A stretch of 64,000 nt of DNA from Holdemania sp. Marseille-P2844 (GCF_900120005.1 NZ_LT635449.1:1-64000); one strand, 5' to 3'. Shown: positions 28,129-38,322, counted from the stretch's first letter. A program made the numbers and translations. Notes: generated by a model not told the origin, from the sequence alone.

Positions 28129-28743
28129 TTAATAGCGGATCTTGTTGTGAACCAGCCGGCCCAGTATCTGCACGCGGCGGTCCATGACGTCTTTTAACGG
28201 CACGACGATCGGTTCGTAAGCGTCGTTCTCCGGCTGCAGGATCATATCGCCGTCTTTATAGAACACACGTTTAAGCGTTACTTCGTCGTTTTCCAGCAAG
28301 ACGACGGCGATCTGCCCGTTATCCACGGAATTCTGACGATGGATATACACGCGGTCGCCTTCCTCAATCCGGGCGTTTTTCATCGAATCCCCGACGACAT
28401 CGAGATAAAAATATTCGCCGCCCCGGGCTTCATCCGGGCTGACCCATTCATAATCCTCAACAATCTGTTCTGCCAGATGATCATAGCCCGCCTTGACGCT
28501 GCCCAGCACCGGTACCCGCACGCCCGACATTTCATCGCGTGTCAGATCCTGGTTGATCAGCCGTTCGATCGTCAGGTTAAAAAAGTCCGCCAGCTGCTGC
28601 AGGATGCTCATTTTCGGCATTGAGGTGCCGTCTTCCCATTTCTGAATCGTCGTAAATGATTTATAGCCGAATTTCTCCGCCAGGTCATTCTGTGTAATAT
28701 GATACTTCTTTCTGAGATATCTCAGGTTTTCCTTAAAATACAT
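28129..28743 (-). CDS. Xre-type HTH regulator with LexA-like S24 self-cleaving peptidase domain
   Basis: A 204-residue repressor. The N-terminal helix-turn-helix covers about 5-58 (NDLAEKFGYKS then TIQKWEDG). The S24 domain has an Ala-Gly cleavage site in VKAGYD near 89, the catalytic serine in GDSMK near 124, and the lysine in EVTLKRV near 163, so RecA-stimulated autocleavage is plausible. The start is the ATG at 28743, preceded by GGTGGTGATT; the frame is open to a GTG 12 nt upstream. It stands alone between terminators. It resembles phage or stress repressors rather than canonical LexA. Confidence 0.88.
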   Translation of the reverse strand: MYFKENLRYLRKKYHITQNDLAEKFGYKSFTTIQKWEDGTSMPKMSILQQLADFFNLTIERLINQDLTRDEMSGVRVPVLGSVKAGYDHLAEQIVEDYEWVSPDEARGGEYFYLDVVGDSMKNARIEEGDRVYIHRQNSVDNGQIAVVLLENDEVTLKRVFYKDGDMILQPENDAYEPIVVPLKDVMDRRVQILGRLVHNKIRY

Positions 28744-28925
28744 CGGAATCACCACCCTGGCTTCATTGTAACGGAATCTTCCCGTTTTTTCAACGACTAA
28801 TCGGAACTTTTTTCAAGTATTCCAGGTATATCCTTTAAATTTGTTCATGTTATCTGAAAATTATTCATGATCATTTAAGCAATGACCAACCCTGTCCCAG
28901 TAAAATCATCATTGAAACTTTCCAG

Positions 28926-28977
28926 AAAAAAGAAAGCGTGGTTCCATACTTTGTTTCGCCTAAGAACTTACGCTTTC
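28926..28977 (-). terminator. Intrinsic terminator after the Tat reductase gene
   Basis: An 8-bp terminal stem (28932-28939 with 28970-28977) with further pairing inside (GTTC with GAAC). On the minus strand the arm is followed by TTTTTTC. It lies 22 nt past the stop. Confidence 0.85.
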
Positions 28978-28999
28978 CTGAATGATTATTCTAATTGAT

Positions 29000-30898
29000 T
29001 TATTGAAGTTGGTTTAACGCGTTTTTAACGGCCTCTTTCAGCGCGTTACTGGTCACTGTTGCCTTGCTGACATGATCGATAGCGTCGATTTCCTCTGCTG
29101 ACGCACAGCCAATAAACTGATCTGGTAATGTGGCGAACGCCGGATCGCTAATCCCTTGCGTTTCATTATTCTCCAGAATTCTGATTCTGGCGACCGCTCC
29201 GTTTTCAATTTTCACTGCAACGACAACATCGCCGCCCATCCCTGCGCCAACACCCAGCACTTCGTTTTCCTCCAGTTCATATTCACTCGTTTTTTCATCC
29301 GTTGTACCCTGGGTGTACGTGAGTTTTGATTCAACTGCCGGAGCCAGCGTATAACTTGGTAAAGCTTCTTTCACAGTTGCTGCATTTTCGCCTGCAATCC
29401 TTCCAAACACCAGACACTCCGACAAATTGGTCGCCCCTTGATAATTTTTTGCCGTCAAACCACCGAATTCACCTGCTGAATATAAATGAGGGATGGCATT
29501 ACCGGCCGGATCCAGTACCTCGGCCCGGGCATTTCTACGCGCTCCTCCCTGCGTATTCAAAATTCGCGGGACAAGCCGCAGCGCATACCACGTCTTTCCT
29601 GCCAGTTCCCGCATCGTTTGGGGATCGCGTTCAAATTCAAGATCCTCACCTGCACTGGCAAAGCGGTTAAATTTTTTGATAGTCCGCGATAAGACTGCAG
29701 CTTCCATCTTTAATGCCGCCGCCAGTTCCAGAACGGATTCCGCAGCGATGATCTGCCCTTGAACGAAAGCTGGCCAGCTGAGGGTTTCATATTGATTCTG
29801 ATCAAAAATTAACCAGGCGTTCTGCGGATGTCCTGGCATAACGTACTCACCGCCGCGCCGGATATGTCCATGTCTGGCTTCCGCTGTTTCATTAAAATAA
29901 CGTCGACCATCTAAGCCTGTGATCAAAAAACTTCCGGCTGAAAATCCGGTAAGATCGATTCCTCGTTCACCCGCACCATAATCCGGTCCCAAACCGCCTA
30001 GGGTGTTGCTGCCTTCGAAACAGTTCATATGCCATAAATCCGCTCCGGCCTCCAAGCAAAGATGAATCCCATCCCCCTGATTATAAGTCGATCCAATGAC
30101 ATTATAGTGAGCATAGCCGATATAATCCTGAACGATTTTTGAATTATTCTCAAACCCGCCGCAGGCTAGAACAACACCGTTCGCCGCCCGAATATTCACC
30201 ATTTTCCCATCCCGCTCAAATGTGACGCCGATGATCGTTTTCGTCTGAGGTTCCTGGATTAAATGAGCCGCCCGGGAATTGAACCAGATATCAATTTTAT
30301 CTTTTTCTTCGACCACTTTTTGCCGCAGCAGTTTCCACAAAGCGGAATCTTTTGCACCGGCGTGAACGGTAAACGCGTTGATCGCCTCGCCGCCTTCCAA
30401 TTCCGGGAATTCCGGAATTGCCCAAGCCACTGCCGGCACGCCTTTCCAATACATTACGTCCGCGCCGTAATCGGACGCCATCCGGTCACCCAGTGTCACC
30501 ATATTCTCAGTATACACTTTAATGACCTCCTCGTCGTATTCCAATCCCCCGGCTAATTCATGGTAATATGTCTGTAACTTTTCCGGATTATCGCCGCAAA
30601 CAATAAACTGTTGGGCATATCGGGTATTGCCGCCTTCATGACCTTTGGGCGCCGCATCGGCAATCAGGACGTTAGCACCACTGGCGGCCGCATAGTGCGC
30701 TGCCGTAGCGCCGGCTCCGCCAAAGCCGACAACGACCACATCATATTGTCCATCCCAGGCAATGGTTTCCGCGTAAGTATAGTCTCCAGCTGCAGAACTG
30801 GTTGACGTCTGGCATCCACCCAGCAGAGACATCCCGGCAAGCCCGAGCGCCCCGGCCGCTGCGTCTTTCAAAAAATCTCTTCGTGACAGTTTGTTCAT
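29000..30898 (-). CDS. Secreted FAD-dependent reductase with C-terminal FMN-binding domain (fumarate/urocanate-reductase-like)
   Basis: A 632-residue exported flavoprotein. Residues 1-30 combine a twin-arginine motif (SRRDFLK, Arg6-Arg7) with a lipobox ending LLGGC (Cys29), so it should be a Tat-exported lipoprotein. An FAD_binding_2 domain follows (VVVGFGGAGATAAHYAAASG near 60; GGFENN; GEFGGL near 475). The last 90 or so residues form an FMN_bind domain with SKAT as the covalent-FMN site (Thr about 614; usual form SGAT). The start at 30898 is set by GAGGAG; the frame runs to 30991. The likely role is a terminal reductase for an organic acceptor, fed by flavin electron transfer. The substrate is unknown. 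Its partner is the divergent PucR regulator. Confidence 0.88.
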   Translation of the reverse strand: MNKLSRRDFLKDAAAGALGLAGMSLLGGCQTSTSSAAGDYTYAETIAWDGQYDVVVVGFGGAGATAAHYAAASGANVLIADAAPKGHEGGNTRYAQQFIVCGDNPEKLQTYYHELAGGLEYDEEVIKVYTENMVTLGDRMASDYGADVMYWKGVPAVAWAIPEFPELEGGEAINAFTVHAGAKDSALWKLLRQKVVEEKDKIDIWFNSRAAHLIQEPQTKTIIGVTFERDGKMVNIRAANGVVLACGGFENNSKIVQDYIGYAHYNVIGSTYNQGDGIHLCLEAGADLWHMNCFEGSNTLGGLGPDYGAGERGIDLTGFSAGSFLITGLDGRRYFNETAEARHGHIRRGGEYVMPGHPQNAWLIFDQNQYETLSWPAFVQGQIIAAESVLELAAALKMEAAVLSRTIKKFNRFASAGEDLEFERDPQTMRELAGKTWYALRLVPRILNTQGGARRNARAEVLDPAGNAIPHLYSAGEFGGLTAKNYQGATNLSECLVFGRIAGENAATVKEALPSYTLAPAVESKLTYTQGTTDEKTSEYELEENEVLGVGAGMGGDVVVAVKIENGAVARIRILENNETQGISDPAFATLPDQFIGCASAEEIDAIDHVSKATVTSNALKEAVKNALNQLQ

Positions 30899-31001
30899 TT
30901 TCTCCTCTTTGCATGATCTTTGATTCATGCTATCCTTTCTATGCTTACAGCATTTAATCTCTGCTGTTTTCGCAATTGTGATATAATTCATTTACATATT
31001 T

Positions 31002-31030
31002 ATTATAGAAAAGAAGAAACGGTATGCCTA
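31002..31030 (-). promoter_or_regulatory. Candidate sigma-A promoter of the Tat reductase gene
   Basis: On the minus strand, TAGGCA (31030-31025), a 17-nt spacer and TATAAT (31007-31002). It lies about 100 nt upstream of the reductase start, in the region between divergent genes where the PucR-type regulator probably binds. Confidence 0.45.
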
Positions 31031-31153
31031 TGTTGCGGCCACTAAACATTCGCTTCCATCTTTAATGCAAAATCACAAAATTGATGTGTCCTTGTGCGGT
31101 GTCACATTGAATCCTTATCGTAATTATCCGTTTAACTAAAAGGAGAAATAATT

Positions 31154-32350
31154 ATGTCTTATCTATCCGTAAAAGCTGAGTCGATTCTCTTCCCGATGCT
31201 CTATGACAATACTGATTTACAAGTTCTTGTCGATACCGCATCGGAACTTCTAAATGCTCCCGTCAGGTTTTCCCCTGACAATCGAATTGAACTAGCAATC
31301 TGCTCCAAGAATTATCCAGAAGGTGAAATGATCCGGATTAAAAAGATGCTTTCCAAAGACAGCCATGGGTTTAATACGTTTATGGGGGTTCTCAGCAAAC
31401 GCAAAGAAAATCTGATTCCATTTTATTCTCCGGCTACGGAAGATGATTATGCCCGAGTTTTTTCTAACGTTTATATTGGTGAACGCTATTTTGGCAATAT
31501 TACAATTCCAGGAACAAACCAGGAATTAGAAAATATGGATATGGAGTTAGTTCAAACGATTGCCAGAATTATTGCAATTTCCTGTTCCATTGATGGTGTT
31601 TGGGGATACAATCTCAACGAACAAAATTTATTTAAAATGATTTTATGCGGGAAAATCAAAACTTTGATGGAATTATCGGTAATGGTTTCCGACAGCGAGA
31701 AATACCACGGTAAACAATATCGTCTGCTTGCCGCCAAAGGAAGAAAATCTGAAGAAAACGCTTTGATTACATCTGCTTTACTGCGAATTTTTCCTGACTC
31801 TCTAACCGCTGAAGAACAAGGAATCATTTATACGCTTGTTGACCTCACAGAAAAGGAAATCAGAACTTACCAGATCGAGAATCTAAAAGAATCAGCGAAG
31901 GTTCTGCAGGCTGACATTTTAATCGGCTGCCGTTTTTGCAACATCTTGAACTCCAACATACAGCGGAGCTATTTATGCTCTCATCCGATCTTTAAGAAAC
32001 AACCTCGAGGCACTTTGTTCTATTTTGACGATCACCGGGAATATGCGTTATTTCTGCGCAGCAATCTTGAAACTGATGGTTACCTTGATTACTGTAATCC
32101 GGCGTTAATTGAAATGATTCGCTGGGATCAGCAGCAGAATTCTGAATATTATAAAACGTTAAAGCAATATATCAAAAATAATTTTGAAATTGGAAAAACA
32201 GCAGAAGCCTTAGCTACACATAAAAATACCATTCTTTACAGATTGAAAAAAATCGAAGAAAAATGGAATTTATCCTGCCGCGATGCTAATCAGCTATTTT
32301 CCATCCAACTGACGATGCGTTTGCTGAAATATTTTGAACAAGATGATTAA
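31154..32350 (+). CDS. PucR-family transcriptional regulator (C-terminal HTH)
   Basis: A 398-residue regulator. The last 60 residues form a PucR-type helix-turn-helix: IGKTAEALATHKNTILYRLK (about 345-365), then the second helix pair. The N-terminal 300 residues are a ligand- or effector-sensing region without a motif I can name. AAAAGGAGAAA precedes the ATG. It is transcribed away from the FAD/FMN reductase and most likely senses that enzyme's substrate. The gene is visibly AT-rich compared with the rest of the window. Confidence 0.82.
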   Translation: MSYLSVKAESILFPMLYDNTDLQVLVDTASELLNAPVRFSPDNRIELAICSKNYPEGEMIRIKKMLSKDSHGFNTFMGVLSKRKENLIPFYSPATEDDYARVFSNVYIGERYFGNITIPGTNQELENMDMELVQTIARIIAISCSIDGVWGYNLNEQNLFKMILCGKIKTLMELSVMVSDSEKYHGKQYRLLAAKGRKSEENALITSALLRIFPDSLTAEEQGIIYTLVDLTEKEIRTYQIENLKESAKVLQADILIGCRFCNILNSNIQRSYLCSHPIFKKQPRGTLFYFDDHREYALFLRSNLETDGYLDYCNPALIEMIRWDQQQNSEYYKTLKQYIKNNFEIGKTAEALATHKNTILYRLKKIEEKWNLSCRDANQLFSIQLTMRLLKYFEQDD

Positions 32351-32473
32351 CTATTATTCTTAATTCCTTGAGCTTGGGGCAATCCATGCAATTAAGATTC
32401 ATGGCGTACTCAGCTTTAAATTCTTTTCAAATCCTGCATACCCAAAATTATCCTTTCCTTTTTCTAATATAAG

Positions 32474-32496
32474 CTTGAAATTGAATTATTTTCAAG
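32474..32496. promoter_or_regulatory. Palindrome upstream of the small gene at 32529
   Basis: Arms CTTGAAA and TTTCAAG are separated by 9 nt. The palindrome overlaps a possible promoter (TTGAAT, 17 nt, TAAGAC), 33 nt before the gene start. It may be an operator for the small-protein/SRAP pair. Confidence 0.4.
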
Positions 32497-32528
32497 TAAA
32501 ATATAAGACAGAGAGGAGCGAGGATTTC

Positions 32529-32762
32529 ATGGAAAAGCAGTATGTTCGGGTGAACGGCAACTGGGAAGACGACGGCAGTTTCATTCCCTTGTTTATTCTT
32601 TGGGAAAACGGGTTAAAATATAAGATAGAGAAAATTGTTCAGCGTTGTCCTGCGGCTTCCTTAAAAAGCGGCGGCGCGGGTCTGCGCTATACCTGCCTGT
32701 TTTCCCACGGGCAGCGGCGGTATCTGTACTTTTGTGAAAACCGCTGGTTTATCGAGAAATGA
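32529..32762 (+). CDS. Small conserved-looking protein of unknown function
   Basis: A 77-residue cytosolic protein rich in aromatic residues (WED, FILWENG, RYLYFCENRWF). I do not recognise the family, but the pattern of a short beta-rich protein converting a message such as 'wanted strand GLKYKIEKIV' is consistent with a single small domain. The chosen ATG has GAGGAGCGAGG just upstream; the frame is open to 32475. It ends 10 nt before the SRAP gene and is likely cotranscribed with it. Confidence 0.65.
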   Translation: MEKQYVRVNGNWEDDGSFIPLFILWENGLKYKIEKIVQRCPAASLKSGGAGLRYTCLFSHGQRRYLYFCENRWFIEK

Positions 32763-32772
32763 GGGTGAAACG

Positions 32773-33351
32773 ATGTGCGGACGTTATTTATTCTTTGATC
32801 AGAACAACGCGCGGATCCGCTCGCTGCTGGCTTTGCTTGAGCGGCAGCTGGGCGACGAACCGCTATCGGAATTGAGTCTGGGCGAGGTTTTTCCATCGCA
32901 GCGGACGCCGGTTTGCCTGTTGTCTGAGCAGGGAGATGAACTGGTTCCGGCCGCCATGCGCTGGGGATTTACCCATCCGACGCAGAAACGGCTGGTGATC
33001 AACGCCCGCTCGGAAACCGCACCGCGCTCGCGGATGTTCGGCGAAAGCCTGCGTCAGCGCCGCTGCGTCATCTGCGCCAGCGGTTATTATGAATGGGAGA
33101 AGCCCAGCCGGAAAAAGATGTTGTTCACCCTTCCGGATCAGGCGATGCTGTGCATGGCCGGTTTCTACCGTCTGGAAGCGGATGGTCCGCACTTCGTCAT
33201 TATGACCCGTCCGGCGCTGCCGGAACTCTCCGCCATCCACGACCGGATGCCGGTGGTGCTGAACGAGGAAGGCGCGCTGCGCTATTGTCAGGGCGAAGAT
33301 CGGCTGCACTGTGCTTCCCGCCTGCAGGTCAGACCGGCGGATCGGATTTAA
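32773..33351 (+). CDS. SOS response-associated peptidase (SRAP/YedK/HMCES family)
   Basis: A 192-residue protein that shields abasic sites in single-stranded DNA by a covalent link through Cys2. The defining MCGRY start is present at 32773 with GAGGGTGAAACG upstream; after Met removal Cys becomes residue 1 of the active site. NARSET (about 77), the catalytic-Glu segment SGYYEWEK (about 105) and the His in SAIHDRMPVVL (about 158) are also visible. It is a little shorter than most members. It lies in a stretch with ruvB and ruvA, though on the opposite strand. Confidence 0.93.
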   Translation: MCGRYLFFDQNNARIRSLLALLERQLGDEPLSELSLGEVFPSQRTPVCLLSEQGDELVPAAMRWGFTHPTQKRLVINARSETAPRSRMFGESLRQRRCVICASGYYEWEKPSRKKMLFTLPDQAMLCMAGFYRLEADGPHFVIMTRPALPELSAIHDRMPVVLNEEGALRYCQGEDRLHCASRLQVRPADRI

Positions 33352-33389
33352 CGGGGAGCAGCGCACTGTAAAATCATTGAAATTCATCT

Positions 33390-33433
33390 GGATCTTTGCA
33401 GACGGCAAACGCCGGAAGCGGGGATCCTTTTTT
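33390..33433 (+). terminator. Intrinsic terminator of the SRAP transcript
   Basis: A ten-pair stem with three G-U pairs (33390-33399 with 33418-33427), followed by six T residues. Confidence 0.72.
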
Positions 33434-33599
33434 ATTGGTCTCCTCGTCTGCTTTTTTGTATTCTCAACAAGACGAAAGAATTCAATTTCCGCAAACGCAG
33501 TCAGATTCTGCCTTGCGAAGATAGAGATCCCCGTTCGAAATCAATGAAAACAGAATAAGATTGAAGATCGGATCCAAACCGAAGCAGAATCCCATCAAC

Positions 33600-33632
33600 A
33601 ACAAAAGGACGCGGTCATTGCGTCCTTTTGTT
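33600..33632. terminator. Strong 13-bp inverted repeat, terminator of ruvB
   Basis: A 13-bp perfect stem (33600-33612 with 33620-33632) with a 7-nt loop, 32 nt past the ruvB stop. Each arm ends in a T-rich segment, so it can end transcription from both sides. Confidence 0.85.
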
Positions 33633-33664
33633 CAACGAATCTTCTTTTCCCTTTGATTTTCTGC

Positions 33665-34675
33665 TTACAGATCGAACAGCTGATCGTGATAAGCAATCTT
33701 CAGATGCTCATAAGCCTTCGGCGTCGCGACCCGGCCGCGCGGCGTCCGGTTGATAAAGCCGATCTGAATCAGATATGGCTCATACACGTCTTCCAGCGTC
33801 ATCGGTTCCTCAGAGATACTGGAAGCCAGCGCTTCCAAGCCGACCGGACCGCCGCGGAAACGTTCGATAATCCCCCGCAGATAGCGGATATCGACGTCGT
33901 CCAGGCCGAGCGAATCGACCCGCAGCCGATCCAACGCTGTCTGCGCGACGTCCAGACTGATCACGCCGTCGTTGAGCACTTGCGCAAAATCCCGCACACG
34001 GCGCAGCAGACGATTCGCAATTCGCGGCGTACCGCGGGAGCGCTTGGCGATTTCCCTGACCGCTTCCGGGGCCGCGGCCACATTGAGCACCCGCGACGTC
34101 CGCGAAACGATCTGCGAAAGCTGATCCTCGTCATAATATTCCAGCTTATTGACGATGCCGAAGCGATCGCGCAGCGGCGCTGTCAGATCGCCCGCCCGCG
34201 TCGTCGCGCCGACCAGCGTAAACGGCGGCAGATCCAGGCGGATCGAACGCACGCCGGAATCCTTGCCGACAACGATATCAATGCAGAAATCCTCCATTGC
34301 CGGATACAGCACTTCCTCGACCATCTTCGGCAGCCGGTGGATTTCATCGATAAACAACACGTCGCCCGGCTCCAGCGTCGACAAGATCGCCGCCAGATCG
34401 CCGCTGCGTTCAATGCTCGGGCCGCTGGCTGTGCGCACCTTGCCGCCCATTTCATTGGCCAGAATGTAGGCCAGCGTCGTCTTGCCCAATCCCGGAGGTC
34501 CGTACAACAGGACATGATCGAGCGTTTCATTGCGCTGCAGCGCCGCCTGGATAAAAACCTTCAGGTTTTCTTTCAGCTGGGTCTGACCGATATAATCCGT
34601 CAGCCGCTGCGGCCGCAGCGATGATTCGTCATCCCCCGCTTCCGGCAGTGCAGAAAGCAGCCGTTCCTCGTCCAT
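33665..34675 (-). CDS. ruvB: Holliday junction branch-migration helicase RuvB
   Basis: A 336-residue AAA+ motor. Walker [10 protein letters not shown] near 62, Walker B DEIHRL near 110, sensor I in GATTRAG near 157, the arginine finger in LRDRFG near 170, and a C-terminal winged helix with RTPRGR near 313 are visible. It starts 3 nt after ruvA and forms the RuvAB complex with it. No ruvC is present, as is usual for Firmicutes, which use RecU. Confidence 0.97.
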   Translation of the reverse strand: MDEERLLSALPEAGDDESSLRPQRLTDYIGQTQLKENLKVFIQAALQRNETLDHVLLYGPPGLGKTTLAYILANEMGGKVRTASGPSIERSGDLAAILSTLEPGDVLFIDEIHRLPKMVEEVLYPAMEDFCIDIVVGKDSGVRSIRLDLPPFTLVGATTRAGDLTAPLRDRFGIVNKLEYYDEDQLSQIVSRTSRVLNVAAAPEAVREIAKRSRGTPRIANRLLRRVRDFAQVLNDGVISLDVAQTALDRLRVDSLGLDDVDIRYLRGIIERFRGGPVGLEALASSISEEPMTLEDVYEPYLIQIGFINRTPRGRVATPKAYEHLKIAYHDQLFDL

Positions 34676-34678
34676 CCC

Positions 34679-35260
34679 TTATCCCCCTCTTTTCCGCTGC
34701 AGCAGATGCTGCAGACCTAATTTCACATATTCGTCTGTCGTCTTATCCGGATGCTCGCGCATCATTTTCGATAACCCGCTCAATTCGCTTTGCTTGTAGC
34801 CCAATGCTTTGAGCGCTTCCAGCGCGTCTTCGATTGCCTGACTGGACTTGCCTTCAGCGGTTTCTTCGCGAACCAGCTTGCCCTTCAGATCCAAAATGAT
34901 CTGCGATGCGGTTTTCGCACCGATGCCCGGCATCTTTTTTAACGCCGCAACATCGCCCTGCTCAATCATCTGCACCATCTGCTGATACGTCGCCGCCGCC
35001 AGCATATTCATCGCCGTCTTCGGGCCCAGACCCTTGACGGAAATCAGCTTGACGAACAGATCCTGTTCCTCCATCGACAAAAAGCCGAACAGACTGAACT
35101 CATCTTCGCGCACGTGCTGGTAGGTAAAGACTCGCACTTCCTGATTCAGCCGGACCGCTTCCGGACGGGAAAAGAACACTTTATATCCGATACCTTGGTT
35201 TTCGATTATGATCCAATCCAAACCCACGGCAAAAACCGTTCCTTTAATCATTGCTATCAT
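34679..35260 (-). CDS. ruvA: Holliday junction DNA-binding protein RuvA
   Basis: A 193-residue protein with three RuvA domains: an N-terminal OB fold (MIKGTVFAVG), a helix-hairpin-helix region (VKGLGPKTAMNML near 75 and MPGIGAKTASQIILDLKGK near 108) and a C-terminal domain (about 145-193) that contacts RuvB. The ATG at 35260 has AGGTGATAAC; an in-frame ATG three codons later is possible. The pair is one operon. Confidence 0.96.
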   Translation of the reverse strand: MIAMIKGTVFAVGLDWIIIENQGIGYKVFFSRPEAVRLNQEVRVFTYQHVREDEFSLFGFLSMEEQDLFVKLISVKGLGPKTAMNMLAAATYQQMVQMIEQGDVAALKKMPGIGAKTASQIILDLKGKLVREETAEGKSSQAIEDALEALKALGYKQSELSGLSKMMREHPDKTTDEYVKLGLQHLLQRKRGG

Positions 35261-35471
35261 GTTATCACCTGCCGTTTATTTTACCATAAAACAAGCGCAA
35301 ACGAAACAGCCAATCAGGAAACTGACGAAGGCTTGCCTCAGGCTTAACCAACACTTGTCTGTTTCCCGGCGTTTCCGCTCCTCCGTTTGACGTCTTGAAA
35401 GAAAATACCAATGAAGAAGTAAAAAACGAGGAAATAAAAAATTTCGCGTCCGGCTTAGAGGCAGGATCCGT

Positions 35472-35915
35472 TTACAGCCAGCGCACAAAGGCGGTTTTAT
35501 CCTGATCATTAAATCCCGCTTCACGGTAAAAACGCAGCGTACTTTCCCGCTTGGAGCCCGTTGTCAGCAGCACTTTGTAACAATGATTCTCGCAGGTGAT
35601 CCGCACCGCTTCCTCCAAGACCCTCCGGCCTAAGCCCTGACACCGATACCGCGGATCCGTCACCACATTTTCGATGATCCCGCAGGGCCGCTGATCATGC
35701 GTCAGATTGCGGATGATCGTCAGTGTGCAGGTTGAGATTCCATGGCCTTGACTCTCAGCCACGATTATCGCTGTCTGCGGATCGTTCAGCAGCGTTTGCC
35801 ACAGCCGCATGAGTTTGGCATCCAACTCTGGAATAGGGTTATCGCCCAAAAACGTATAAAGCTGAAGTAAATCCGGTAAATCCTGTCGCTGAGCCAACCG
35901 CATGGTCATCATCAT
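35472..35915 (-). CDS. GNAT-family N-acetyltransferase
   Basis: A 147-residue acetyltransferase. The acetyl-CoA loop is in RYRCQGLGRRVLEEAVR (about 84-100), and GSKRESTLRFYREAGF near 125 is the typical C-terminal helix-strand. The substrate is unknown. The start is the ATG at 35915, 6 nt after AAGGAG; the frame runs to a TTG at 35936. It is transcribed alone between the obgE terminator and ruvA. Confidence 0.87.
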   Translation of the reverse strand: MMMTMRLAQRQDLPDLLQLYTFLGDNPIPELDAKLMRLWQTLLNDPQTAIIVAESQGHGISTCTLTIIRNLTHDQRPCGIIENVVTDPRYRCQGLGRRVLEEAVRITCENHCYKVLLTTGSKRESTLRFYREAGFNDQDKTAFVRWL

Positions 35916-36009
35916 TTCATTCTCCTTCACACTCAAAAACTGATCGTTTATTTAAGTCTTTTTTCAAGCCAGAAATCCCATTTCCCTCTGGTCCACTCCA
36001 TGGCCAACG

Positions 36010-36032
36010 AAAAAGAGGCGCAAACGGCCTCT
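36010..36032 (-). terminator. Intrinsic terminator after obgE
   Basis: A six-pair stem (36014-36019 with 36027-36032) followed on the minus strand by five T residues, 7 nt past the obgE stop. Confidence 0.72.
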
Positions 36033-36038
36033 GATTGC

Positions 36039-37364
<1,326 letters not shown>

Positions 37365-37371
37365 TCAAACA

Positions 37372-37393
37372 AAAATCCCCAACCGGGGATTTT
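37372..37393 (-). terminator. Terminator between rpmA and obgE
   Basis: A 9-bp perfect stem (37372-37380 with 37385-37393), a 4-nt loop and a minus-strand TTTTTGTTT tract. It begins 6 nt after the rpmA stop, so obgE is partly uncoupled from the ribosomal genes. Confidence 0.85.
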
Positions 37394-37399
37394 GTTAAC

Positions 37400-37684
37400 T
37401 TACGCTGCTGGATAGACAGAAACTCTCTTCTTGTCCTTGCCTACGCGCTCGAATTTTACAGTTCCGTCGACTTTTGCGAATAAGGTATCATCGCCGCCGC
37501 GTCCGACATTCACACCCGGATGAATCTTTGTGCCGCGCTGACGGTATAAGATTGAACCGGCTGTCGCAAACTGTCCGTCCGCCTTCTTGGCTCCCAGTCT
37601 TTTGGAATGAGAATCACGGCCGTTCTTTGTAGAACCGACACCCTTTTTGGAAGCGAACAACTGAATGTTCAATACTAACTTCAT
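37400..37684 (-). CDS. rpmA: 50S ribosomal protein L27 with Prp-cleaved N-terminal extension
   Basis: A 94-residue L27. The body shows the [13 protein letters not shown] start and the [10 protein letters not shown] motif. The extra N-terminus [11 protein letters not shown] before SKKG matches the Firmicutes extension that the protease Prp must remove before the L27 tail can reach the peptidyl-transferase centre. The prp gene lies 3 nt upstream in the same transcript. Confidence 0.97.
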   Translation of the reverse strand: MKLVLNIQLFASKKGVGSTKNGRDSHSKRLGAKKADGQFATAGSILYRQRGTKIHPGVNVGRGGDDTLFAKVDGTVKFERVGKDKKRVSVYPAA

Positions 37685-37687
37685 GGC

Positions 37688-38005
37688 TTACACCTCCTGT
37701 TTTTTGAGTTTTATAAATTCTGGATAACTCTCTGCAATGGTCTGCAGCTGAATCCAGGCTGTTCGGAGAATCAGCTGGGCGGTCGGATCGTCCGGATTCA
37801 GAATCCGGATTTTCAGATATCCCTCCCGGGTTTCCGTTTGAAACGTTCCGGGCGCTAATTCATCCAAAGCATTATTGGTTCCGATCGTAATGCAGCTGAC
37901 GCCGGCGCAGACAAGATCTTGTCCCATTTCAGCGTAGCCCGCATGACCCTCCGCCAGTAAGGTTTCCGCCTTTCCCTGACGTTCAGTCAGCTTGATCCGA
38001 ATCAT
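37688..38005 (-). CDS. prp: Ribosomal-processing cysteine protease Prp
   Basis: A 105-residue protease that trims the N-terminus of L27. The catalytic histidine is in GHAGYAEMGQD (His21) and the catalytic cysteine is in DLVCAGVS (Cys33), the expected spacing. It sits between rplU and rpmA, the invariant location of this gene in Firmicutes. Confidence 0.95.
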   Translation of the reverse strand: MIRIKLTERQGKAETLLAEGHAGYAEMGQDLVCAGVSCITIGTNNALDELAPGTFQTETREGYLKIRILNPDDPTAQLILRTAWIQLQTIAESYPEFIKLKKQEV

Positions 38006-38010
38006 GAGAC

Positions 38011-38322
38011 TTAAGCTTCGATGGCTTCAACGGTCAGCTTTGTATACGGCTGTCTGTGGCCCTGTTTGCGGTGAGAAGAACCGTCCTTGGCTTTGTACTT
38101 GAAGATCGTGACCTTCTTTTCCTTGCCCTGCTTCTCAACTTTGCAGGTGACCTTAGCACCCTTGACATACGGCGTACCGATTTTTGTTGTTCTGTTGGCA
38201 TAGAGCACAACGGTGTTGAAGACGACTTCTTCACCCGGCTGAACGTCCAGCTTTTCTACATAGATCGACTGGCCGACTTCAACGCGCAGCTGCTTTCCGC
38301 CTGTTTCAATTACTGCGTACAT
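38011..38322 (-). CDS. rplU: 50S ribosomal protein L21
   Basis: A 103-residue protein with the L21 start [11 protein letters not shown] and the C-terminal signature [13 protein letters not shown]. The start is the ATG at 38322, preceded by GGAGGTGCAAG; an in-frame GTG lies three codons upstream within the ribosome site. It is the first gene of the rplU-prp-rpmA transcript, with a promoter at 38448-38476 and a structured leader. Confidence 0.97.
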   Translation of the reverse strand: MYAVIETGGKQLRVEVGQSIYVEKLDVQPGEEVVFNTVVLYANRTTKIGTPYVKGAKVTCKVEKQGKEKKVTIFKYKAKDGSSHRKQGHRQPYTKLTVEAIEA

